A stretch of 64,000 bases of DNA from Dehalococcoidales bacterium (lineage in GTDB: Bacteria; Chloroflexota; Dehalococcoidia; Dehalococcoidales; Fen-1064). The DNA lies in assembly GCA_016783135.1 (NCBI GenBank), contig JADHXC010000005.1:1-64000 (forward strand). Direction: 5' to 3'. The notes below the pieces were generated by a model. It was not told the origin of the DNA. It saw only the letters and a program-made list of their open reading frames with translations, and did no database searches. Every line of letters begins with the position of its first letter. Within the stretch, counting starts at the first letter, position 1. A program made the position numbers and the translations under genes. Positions 1-7,878 of the stretch are shown here, one piece after another.

Positions 1-41
1 GGATTTTAAGTCCGCTGCGTATGCCGTTCCGCCACCCCGGC
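1..41 (-). tRNA. tRNA-Leu (anticodon TAA), truncated by the window edge
   Basis: Reverse complement GCCGGGGTGGCGGAACGGCATACGCAGCGGACTTAAAATCC is the 5' half of a class II tRNA with a CTTAAAA anticodon loop. Confidence 0.85.
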
Positions 42-104
42 GTGGATACGGCTATTCTACTGCCTTACCGGGTGCATTTCAACAGAGAGGGTCGGAAAAA
101 GAAA

Positions 105-180
105 TGGAGGCGACGGGCGGATTCGAACCGCCGAATAGAGGTTTTGCAGACCCCCGCCTTAACCACTTGGCTACGTCGCC
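105..180 (-). tRNA. tRNA-Cys (anticodon GCA), CCA encoded
   Basis: Reverse complement GGCGACGTAGCCAAGTGGTTAAGGCGGGGGTCTGCAAAACC...GGTTCGAATCCGCCCGTCGCCTCCA; acceptor arms GGCGACG/CGTCGCC pair and the T-loop is GGTTCGAATCC. Confidence 0.95.
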
Positions 181-189
181 CCACCAACC

Positions 190-243
190 GCTGAACGGTC
201 CACCGACCGCCGAACGGTCGACCGATCGCTGAACGGTCGGCAC
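190..243. repeat. Imperfect 19-bp tandem repeat, about 2.8 copies
   Basis: gctgaacggtccaccgacc / gccgaacggtcgaccgatc / gctgaacggtcggcac. Confidence 0.75.
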
Positions 244-291
244 ACACCCTATATTGTAGCGCCCCGTGTTACCTGACGCAAGCCGACGCCG

Positions 292-1274
292 CTATGCCCC
301 GGCCACAAAACCGGCAAGCCTCTTCTCTATGATTTCACACGCACCCGTGATTATGCCGTCGATGACTTCCTTCACCGTGGGGATGTCATGGATGAGGCCC
401 ACCACCTGCCCGCACTCGACCAGGCCCGCTTCAAGCTCGCCGTCGAAGTAGGCCCTGGTGGAATTCTGTCCACTGGTGACGGTCAGAAGCTCCTCCAGCG
501 TAGCGCCGCGACTCTCCATTTCCTGGACCTTGAGCGCCGGTCCATTCCTTAGATTGCGCGATGGTGCGCGGATGGAGCGCTGGGTAATCAGGGTATCCGT
601 CTCCCTGGAGTTGAGCAGCCATTCCTTGTATTTGGGATGGGCCGGACATTCCCGGGTGGCCATGAAACGTGTCCCCATCAGGACACCATCGGCACCGAGG
701 GCCAGGGCAGAGACAAAGCCTCCGGCATCGGCGAAGCCCCCGCCGGCAATGACCGGTATCTTCACCGCCGCCACCGTGGCCGGTACCAACACCAGGGAAC
801 CGGTATCATCCGGCCCGGGGTGGCCGCCGCACTCGTAGCCGATTATGGAGACGGCGTCGCAGCCGACCAATTCCGCCGTCTCGGCAAACCTTACGCCGCC
901 GGGTGCCTTGTGGATGACTATCACCTTGCCCTGCTTGAACTGCTTCATGTAGGGCTCAGGGCTGCGCCCTGAGGTCTCCACAATCCGCACGCCCTCTTCA
1001 ATGACTACGTTGATGTACTCCTCGGTATCTACCGGCCGTGCCGCCGGAGACAGGTTGATGTTCACGCCGAAGGGTTTATCCGTCAGGCTTTTCGTCCTCC
1101 GCAGTTCATCCCGCAGCCCTTCCTTTGTCGCGTGGTCCGCCGAGGTGATTATGCCCAGACCGCCGGCATTGGAGACGGCGGCGGCCAGTTCCGCCCGTGA
1201 GAGGTGGACCATTCCCCCCTGCACTATCGGATACTCGATTCCCAGTAACTCCGTGATTCTCGTTTTGAACATTC
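292..1274 (-). CDS. NAD(P)H-dependent flavin oxidoreductase / nitronate monooxygenase family
   Basis: MFKTRITELLGIEYPIVQGGMVHLSRAELAAAVSNAGGLGIITSA...GGHPG...AGGGFADAGG, typical 2-nitropropane dioxygenase/FabK-like fold; internal ATG chosen at the conserved N-terminus. Confidence 0.85.
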
Positions 1275-1465
1275 TCCGGCTAGCCCCTTTCCGCAGTTCA
1301 TTCTGCACACCAGCGCATTATAGCAACTGCCGTATGAAGCAGACAAGTAAAACCGGCCCACCTGGCTCCGGTAAGGACCATCAAGGACCTACTCTCTTTG
1401 CTCCGTGTGCGTTATGGTGTATAGTACGGTGGCATTGGGACAATAGAATAGAAAGGAGGCTTCTT

Positions 1466-2671
1466 ATGAAGATACTGAAGGTGATAACAGGGTTGTTGCT
1501 GGTGGTGGCTATGCTGGTGCCTGTTTCCTGCGCTAAAGCACCGGCGGTGTATGAAGAGAGTATGAGCGGTACCTCGTATGTAACCGTGGAAACGACAGCA
1601 AGGAAAGAATCGGTACGACCAGCACCGGAGATTACTCTGGTGATACCACCAGCATCCCAGGGAGACTGGGCAGGAGAAAATACGACACCATCCTCAACAC
1701 CACCAGCAGAGTATGGGGAGCTCGTGAGCGGTGACGTCGGCCAGGCCTGGGCTACTGAGCGCATGATAGTCCGCACCGGGGATGTGTGGCTGGTAGTAAA
1801 TAGTGTCCCTGTTGTCATAGACCAGATTACCGGGATGGCTGATGGCTTCAACGGGTATGTGGTTTCTTCGGGAGTGTGGAAGGAAGGAGAGAGACTGGTC
1901 GGGAATATTGCCGTTCGTGTGCCTGCCGAGCATTTTGATGATGCTATCAGGGCGCTGCGCGGGATGGCGGTTGAGGTAACCTATGAGAGCACGTCCAGTA
2001 AGGACGTGACCGAGGAGTATGTCGACCTGAGCGCCGAGTTGAAAAACCTGGAAGCAACCGAAGAGCAGTACCTCAGGCTGATGGAGAAGGCGGAAGAAGT
2101 AGACGATATGCTTTCTATCCAGAGAGAACTCTCCAGGACAAGGGGCGAAATCGAGCAGACGAAGGGCCGTATGCAATACCTGGAGCGAACTTCGGCCACA
2201 TCGCTTATCGAGGTACGTCTGGAACAGTCCAGTCTTGGTGTTGAATTTACTGCTAACAAGAGGAGGGGGCTTAAGGAAGGCGAGAATATCCGGTTTACTG
2301 TCGGCCAGATTACGGGCGGTTTTCCTCCCTATAGCTATGAGTGGGACTTTGGTGATGGAGATATCAGCACGGAGGAGACTCCAACCCACGCATATAGAGT
2401 TGACGGAAACTACACCGTCTCCCTCACGGTGACCGACGACCGGGGTAATGCAGCAACTGAAATCAGAAGCGACTATATCACTGTTATCCCCGGCTGGAGC
2501 CCCGGTAGTATTGCCAGAGGGGCCTGGGATGGCATGGTTACCTTCGGTCATGTGCTGGCGAACATATTCATCTGGATTGGCATTTTCAGCCCTGTCTGGA
2601 TAGTCATCGGTGGTATAGTCTACTGGTGGCGGCGGCACCGCAGGAAGAAGAGAGCAGAGAAAGAAAGTTAA
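1466..2671 (+). CDS. DUF4349-like lipoprotein with inserted PKD domain and C-terminal TM helix
   Basis: AAAGGAGG RBS then ATG; lipobox-like LVPVSCAK; coiled coil LKNLEATEEQYLRLMEKAEEVDDMLSIQRELSRTRGEIEQTKGRMQYLE; PKD motif YEWDFGDG...PTHAYRVDGNYTVSLTVTDDRGN; C-terminal TM. Confidence 0.75.
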   Translation: MKILKVITGLLLVVAMLVPVSCAKAPAVYEESMSGTSYVTVETTARKESVRPAPEITLVIPPASQGDWAGENTTPSSTPPAEYGELVSGDVGQAWATERMIVRTGDVWLVVNSVPVVIDQITGMADGFNGYVVSSGVWKEGERLVGNIAVRVPAEHFDDAIRALRGMAVEVTYESTSSKDVTEEYVDLSAELKNLEATEEQYLRLMEKAEEVDDMLSIQRELSRTRGEIEQTKGRMQYLERTSATSLIEVRLEQSSLGVEFTANKRRGLKEGENIRFTVGQITGGFPPYSYEWDFGDGDISTEETPTHAYRVDGNYTVSLTVTDDRGNAATEIRSDYITVIPGWSPGSIARGAWDGMVTFGHVLANIFIWIGIFSPVWIVIGGIVYWWRRHRRKKRAEKES

Positions 2672-2763
2672 GGTGAAGCGGGTTGGACATTCTCCGCACT
2701 TGATTGGGTGAACAGCCTTATGCTACGTTTAGAGACAACTGTGCATGTGAAAGGAGACCGAAC

Positions 2764-3495
2764 GTGGGCATTGTCGATTTCTCACTGGATGGCAAGGTAG
2801 CACTGGTAACCGGCGGCAGCCGTGGCATTGGGCGGGTGATTGCCCTGGCATTCGCCGAGGCCGGCGCGGATGTAGCCGTCAGCAGCAGGAAGCTCCCCGA
2901 TTTGGAGGCAGTGGCCGAAGAAATCAGGGCCACGGGAAGGAAGGGGCTGGCAGTCTCCTCCCACATCGCCAAGCCGGAGGAGTCAAAGAACCTGGTGGAG
3001 ACAGTACAGAAGGAGTTTGGCCGGATAGACATCCTGGTGAACAACGCCGGCACGAACCCCTATCTGGGACCCCTGATTGATGCCGAGGAATGGGTCTGGG
3101 ATGTGACTATGAACGTCAATCTCAAGGGGCCGTTCATACTCGGCCAGATGGCAGCCAGGGTAATGAGAGACCAGGGGGGCGGTAATATCATCAATATCGT
3201 CTCCACGGCCGGTATAAATCCAAGCATGCTCCACATCTACAGCGTGACCAAAGCGGCACTCATCATGCTGACCAGGGTGATGGCAATGGAATGGGGCAAG
3301 CACAACATACGGGCCAACGCTATCGCCCCGGGGATGATAAAGACACGGTTCAGCGAAGCACTGTGGAAGGGGACACCCGCCGAAGACAAGCTAGCCATGC
3401 CTGAGGATATCGCCGGAGCCGCCCTTTACCTGGCATCGGACGCCTCCAGGTACGTCAACGGGGAGACCGTCGTTATCAGTGGTGCGGGGGGCTAG
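2764..3495 (+). CDS. SDR family NAD(P)-dependent oxidoreductase (FabG-like)
   Basis: GKVALVTGGSRGIGRVIA, NNAGTN, YSVTKAA catalytic motif; GTG start likely at 2764. Confidence 0.88.
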   Translation: MGIVDFSLDGKVALVTGGSRGIGRVIALAFAEAGADVAVSSRKLPDLEAVAEEIRATGRKGLAVSSHIAKPEESKNLVETVQKEFGRIDILVNNAGTNPYLGPLIDAEEWVWDVTMNVNLKGPFILGQMAARVMRDQGGGNIINIVSTAGINPSMLHIYSVTKAALIMLTRVMAMEWGKHNIRANAIAPGMIKTRFSEALWKGTPAEDKLAMPEDIAGAALYLASDASRYVNGETVVISGAGG

Positions 3496-3561
3496 ACAGG
3501 GAGGACCCCGACATCAACAGCGATACCTGCCGGTCGATGCACTTACACAGGCAAGCCCGGA

Positions 3562-3777
3562 CTAATCATATGAGTCGCCGCTGTGACCGACCGAAACGGC
3601 GATGCTTGCCAGGAACAGAAGAGCCGCCAGCCCCCAGAAGAAGGCGGTGGTGGCGGCAATCGGTCCGATGGCTTCTTCGGTCTTGATGAAGGTTGGCAGC
3701 AGGTCCAGCGCGGTGACGATGCCCAGCAGACTACAGATTCCACCGGCCAGACCAAGTACCAGGGTCAGTATTGCCAT
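3562..3777 (-). CDS. Small two-TM hypothetical membrane protein
   Basis: 71-aa hydrophobic ORF MAILTLVLGLAGGICSLLG...; intergenic position with no competing gene. Confidence 0.5.
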   Translation of the reverse strand: MAILTLVLGLAGGICSLLGIVTALDLLPTFIKTEEAIGPIAATTAFFWGLAALLFLASIAVSVGHSGDSYD

Positions 3778-3888
3778 GCTACTACCTCTCTCACGTATTC
3801 AATAAGCTCCGGGTGCTCTTGCGCTGTATTTTATGCCATGCTTGCCTTATAATCAATCCATAACCAGTATACGGAGTGACAGCACACG

Positions 3889-5034
3889 ATGGAAGATGCT
3901 TTTGAACTGGGGCCATTCAGACCACCGAGCGAGGCTTTCTCCCTGCTCCTCAGGCTGACCCGTAACTGTCCCTGGAACCGGTGCCGCTTCTGCGGCATGT
4001 ACAAAGGGCAGAGATTCGAGCTGCGGTCTGTGGAAGATATCAAGCAGGACATAGAGGCGGTCAGGAGAATCTACGACCGGATAATCGAGTTGGCCTGGAG
4101 TTCCGGATACGGCGGCAGACTGAAGGACGCGGCACGTATGATACTGAATAAACCGCCGGACCAGTCTTTCTACAATGTCGGCCTCTGGCTCTACGGTGGC
4201 GGGCAGAACGTCTTCCTGCAGGACGCTAACAGCATTATCATGCGCACCCATGAACTGGTAGAGGTACTCCATTTCCTGAAGGAGACCTTCCCCGAAGTCA
4301 ACCGCATCACCAGCTACGGCCGGTCTAAAACAGCGGCAAAGAAGACCCTTGAGGAACTCGTCGAAATTCGTGAGGCGGGACTTTCCCGACTGCACATCGG
4401 GCTGGAGTCCGGCAGCGATACCGTCCTCAAGCTCATGGACAAGGGGGTGACCGCTGCCGAGCATATCACCGGGGGCAGGAAGGTGGTCGAGTCCGGGATA
4501 TCGCTCTCGGAATATGTCCTCCTCGGGCTGGGGGGCCGGGGGCTGTGGCGGGAGCACGCCATCGAGACCGCCCGCGTGCTCAGCGCGATAAACCCCAGCT
4601 TCATCCGCATCAGGACACTGAGCGTCCATCCGGCGCTGCCGATGTATGCCGATCTCGAAGACGGCAGCTTTATCCTCGAAAACGACGAAGAGATGGTCGA
4701 GGAACTGAGGCTGCTCGTCGAGAACCTGGACTGTGATTCCAACTTCGTCAGCGACCACATCAATAACCTGCTCCAGGGAGTAGAGGGTAAACTCCCCGAC
4801 GATAAAGAGAAGATGCTGGCGACCATCGAGCAGTTCCAGTCGCTGCCTCTCGAAGAGAGGCACAACTTCAGGATTGGCAGAAGGGCACGCATCTACCTGC
4901 ACGTCGACGACCTCAATGACGCCCGCAAGCACCAGGTGGTCGAGCAGATAATAGAGAAGCTCGGCGATGGCGACCACGATGGCGACCAGCAAATGATAGA
5001 TAGACTACTTGAGGGTTACTTCGTACCGCTATGA
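3889..5034 (+). CDS. Radical SAM protein
   Basis: RLTRNCPWNRCRFCGMYKG cluster motif, GLSRLHIGLESGSDTVLKLMDKG; ATGA overlap with the next gene. Confidence 0.85.
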   Translation: MEDAFELGPFRPPSEAFSLLLRLTRNCPWNRCRFCGMYKGQRFELRSVEDIKQDIEAVRRIYDRIIELAWSSGYGGRLKDAARMILNKPPDQSFYNVGLWLYGGGQNVFLQDANSIIMRTHELVEVLHFLKETFPEVNRITSYGRSKTAAKKTLEELVEIREAGLSRLHIGLESGSDTVLKLMDKGVTAAEHITGGRKVVESGISLSEYVLLGLGGRGLWREHAIETARVLSAINPSFIRIRTLSVHPALPMYADLEDGSFILENDEEMVEELRLLVENLDCDSNFVSDHINNLLQGVEGKLPDDKEKMLATIEQFQSLPLEERHNFRIGRRARIYLHVDDLNDARKHQVVEQIIEKLGDGDHDGDQQMIDRLLEGYFVPL

Positions 5035-5510
5035 GCAGCCTGGCAGGGGAGATAATCGACCTGCTCCGTCGCAAGGGCCTGACCCTGGGATTGGTAGAGT
5101 CCGCCACCGGCGGCCTGATTTCGCACCTGATAACCAATGTCCCCGGTAGCTCCGACGTCTACACGGGGTCGGTTACATCCTACAGCAACGATGCCAAGAC
5201 CAGGATTGTGGGCGTCAGTGCGGACAGCATCGAGCAGTACGGGGCAGTCAGCCCGCAGGTTGCCGGGGAAATGGCTCAGGGCGGCAGACGGGTGCTGAAC
5301 GTTGATATCTGTGTTGCCGATACCGGAATTGCCGGACCGGGCGGGGCGACCCCGGAGAAACCGGTAGGACTGTTCTACATCGGGTTGTCCCACAGGGGCG
5401 GCACCTTCAGCCGGAAGCACGTTTTCTCCGGAGACCGCGAGGCCAACAAGCACGCCGCCGCAGAAACTGCCCTCACCTGGGTGAAGGAGTACCTGGAAAG
5501 TCTGGGGTAG
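5031..5510 (+). CDS. CinA family C-terminal domain protein (nicotinamide-nucleotide amidase)
   Basis: LGLVESATGGLISHLITNVPGSS...YTGSVTSYSNDAK...TGIAGPGGATPEKPVGLFYIGL. Confidence 0.9.
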   Translation: MSSLAGEIIDLLRRKGLTLGLVESATGGLISHLITNVPGSSDVYTGSVTSYSNDAKTRIVGVSADSIEQYGAVSPQVAGEMAQGGRRVLNVDICVADTGIAGPGGATPEKPVGLFYIGLSHRGGTFSRKHVFSGDREANKHAAAETALTWVKEYLESLG

Positions 5511-5526
5511 GGCTTTCCCTTGGGCC

Positions 5527-5691
5527 TAGCAGGCTGCTCAAAAAAGGGAGTCCAGAGGGGCGAAGCCCCTTTGGCAGGGGTCTGGGGGTGTCCCCCAGAT
5601 ATAATCTTTTCCCCCTTCCTGGCCAGGAAGGGTAAGGCGGCCCATCTGGGCCGCACGGGGATAGTCGAAAGAGTTTCCCATCATCCTGCTA
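5527..5691. repeat. MITE-like palindromic dispersed repeat, copy A
   Basis: Starts TAGCAGGCTGCTCAAAAAAGGGAGTCCAGAGGGG, ends GAGTTTCCCATCATCCTGCTA; internal hairpins GGGGCgaaGCCCC, TCTGGGGGtgtCCCCCAGA, CGGCCCatctGGGCCG. Confidence 0.75.
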
Positions 5692-6423
5692 CGGCTCCCG
5701 CCAGCGCATCCGGGTGATTCCCAGGATATTGGTGGCCACCATGAAAACCAGCAGGACCACGACGGGAACCAGGACTGATGAGCCGCCGGTGAGCACTTCC
5801 CGGAAAGCCTGTCCCGCATGGGTGAACGGTGATACCCGCGCTACCCACTGCAGCCACTCCGGCAGCCTCTCGATGGGGTAGAAAATGGGTGACACCAGGA
5901 CCACCAGGATTCCCACCGTGCTGCTGAGCATATAGCCTGCCTGGGCGGTCCTGACGTGTGTAGCGATAAGGACGGCGAAACCGGGGAGAGCGAGTGCCGT
6001 CATGATAAGCAGGGGCAACAGCAGCGGTGACAGGTGAAAGTTCGCCCCGACGGCGGCAGCAACACCAAGCACGACCACTGCGGTCAGCATCGCCGTGAGG
6101 GCACTGGCAGTGGTGACACCGGTCACGTAGGACCCGGGGGACATGGGTGATGTCCGGAACAGCGTCATCTGCCCCTCGAACCGCTCCGAAACCATTAGCC
6201 CACCGGTGACGTTGACCGACTGCATGCCCACGGCAAATACGATGGCCCCTGCCAGTAGCTGCACCTCGACGTCCGGGGGTGGGGCAGTCATCAGACGCAG
6301 CATGATAAAGGTCGCCGAGGAAATCAGGCTGTTGATGACAAAGCCCTCCCAGTCCTTCAGGAAACGCCTGACCTCCATGCTGAATACCACGTAGGTATCA
6401 CGAAACCAGCGCGTCATCCCCAA
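5689..6423 (-). CDS. ABC-2 type transporter permease
   Basis: Six-TM permease MGMTRWFRDTYVVFSMEVRRFLKDWEGF...; overlaps the ATPase gene, same strand. Confidence 0.85.
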   Translation of the reverse strand: MGMTRWFRDTYVVFSMEVRRFLKDWEGFVINSLISSATFIMLRLMTAPPPDVEVQLLAGAIVFAVGMQSVNVTGGLMVSERFEGQMTLFRTSPMSPGSYVTGVTTASALTAMLTAVVVLGVAAAVGANFHLSPLLLPLLIMTALALPGFAVLIATHVRTAQAGYMLSSTVGILVVLVSPIFYPIERLPEWLQWVARVSPFTHAGQAFREVLTGGSSVLVPVVVLLVFMVATNILGITRMRWREP

Positions 6424-7315
6424 CCTCTGAAGTCAGCGGTCTCCTGGTCAGCTCCAGGTAAATATCCTCGAGATTCGTCTTGGCGATATCGTACTCCTCC
6501 AACCCCAACTCAGCAATTCGTACGTGCAACTCATCAGTAGTCCGCCCGTAGATGGTGGTACGCTCGTTGGGATAGCCGCTGCCGGACAGGGTGTAGGTCA
6601 GCTTGTAACGATTGCCGATGCGGGCATGCAGTTCTTCCACGGTACCCATGTCGACCAGGCGTCCCTGCGACATGATGCCAACGCGCTCCGACAGGTGCTC
6701 CGCCTCCTCCATGTAGTGAGTTGTCAGGAGCACGGCGGCACCCTGGTGCTGGCAGCGGCGGATAAGGTCCCACACCTCGCGGCGCGAGAGCGGGTCAAGA
6801 CCGGTGGTCGGCTCATCCAGAATGACAGCCCGGGGCTGGCCAAGCATGGCGATTCCGACCAGCAGCTTGCGCTTGAGCCCTCCGGACAGGTCCATGGCTT
6901 CCTTATGGCGGTGCTCCTCCAGGTTGAGCTCCCGGATTAGCTCTTGCACACGGGACCGGAGTACCTGGCCGCTGAGACCCCGGATGCGACCGAAATAGGT
7001 GAGGTGTTGCTGCAGAGTCAGCCTCCCGAAAAGGCCGGCCTCCTGGGGAACGATACCCAGCAACTGGCGAGCTTCCCGCGGTCGCTTGATGACATCGATG
7101 CCGAAGACCCTCACCTCTCCACCGCTGGGCATAAGCTCACCGGTTACCTGGCGGACCAGTGTGGTTTTACCCGCGCCGTTCGGCCCCAGTAAACTGAAAA
7201 GCTCGCCCGGGGCCACCCGCAGGCTGACGTTGTCGTTGGCCAGCGGGCCGCGCCGGTACTGTTTGGAGAGGTTGACCACCTCAATGGCTGTTTCAAGGCT
7301 GGCAGAGTCTGTCAA
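6398..7315 (-). CDS. ABC transporter ATP-binding protein
   Basis: Walker A LLGPNGAGKTTLV, LSGGLKRKLLVG signature, Walker B AVILDEPTTGLD. Confidence 0.93.
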   Translation of the reverse strand: MTDSASLETAIEVVNLSKQYRRGPLANDNVSLRVAPGELFSLLGPNGAGKTTLVRQVTGELMPSGGEVRVFGIDVIKRPREARQLLGIVPQEAGLFGRLTLQQHLTYFGRIRGLSGQVLRSRVQELIRELNLEEHRHKEAMDLSGGLKRKLLVGIAMLGQPRAVILDEPTTGLDPLSRREVWDLIRRCQHQGAAVLLTTHYMEEAEHLSERVGIMSQGRLVDMGTVEELHARIGNRYKLTYTLSGSGYPNERTTIYGRTTDELHVRIAELGLEEYDIAKTNLEDIYLELTRRPLTSEVGDDALVS

Positions 7316-7446
7316 TTGTCCGTCTGAAGTCTGTTATCCCACTAAAAGTCACTCTACCATAGCCACAGGCTGTTTACAAAGCTGCGCTGCCGTGCTATAT
7401 ACTGGGTAGCACAAACGAGCCGATTCCCGGCTCAAGGAGTAAGACT

Positions 7447-7878
7447 CTGGCCTCAGAACTTGCGGAAAGACACGTCGTTACCTGCTTTCTTGAGTCCGAC
7501 GGCGAAATCCTCCTGCTGCGGCGTAGCCAGAAGGTAGGCAGCTACCGCGGGCGCTGGGCCGGAGTCAGCGGCTACGTGGAGTCTACCCCGGATGAGCAGG
7601 CCCTGACCGAGATAGGGGAGGAAACCGGTCTTGAGCCGGAGGATGTTCACCTGCTCAAGAAAGGCAAGGTCCTCCGGGTGGATGGCGAGGGTCTCGGTGT
7701 CCGCTGGATGGTGCACCCCTATCTCTTCCACGTCAAGGACCGGGGCAAGATAAGGACGGACTGGGAGCATACCGGGGCGAAATGGATTGCCCCGCGGGAG
7801 ATAGGCGACTACCCCACCGTACCCCGATTGAAGGAGACCCTGGAGAGGGTCTTGCAGGCCCCGAAAGAGGAAGGTTAA
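7447..7878 (+). CDS. NUDIX hydrolase, probable CTG start
   Basis: Nudix box variant GYVESTPDEQALTEIGEETGLE; AAGGAG RBS at 7434-7439 followed by CTG at 7447; the first ATG (7576) would delete the N-terminal Nudix fold. Confidence 0.75.
   Translation: MASELAERHVVTCFLESDGEILLLRRSQKVGSYRGRWAGVSGYVESTPDEQALTEIGEETGLEPEDVHLLKKGKVLRVDGEGLGVRWMVHPYLFHVKDRGKIRTDWEHTGAKWIAPREIGDYPTVPRLKETLERVLQAPKEEG

Noticed and set aside
1694-2638. 314-aa minus-strand ORF opposite the PKD protein
   Set aside because: Shadow ORF without recognisable motifs; the plus-strand gene has RBS, lipobox and PKD domain.
3853-4992. 379-aa minus-strand ORF opposite the radical SAM gene
   Set aside because: Shadow ORF; its plus-strand counterpart has a conserved cluster motif.
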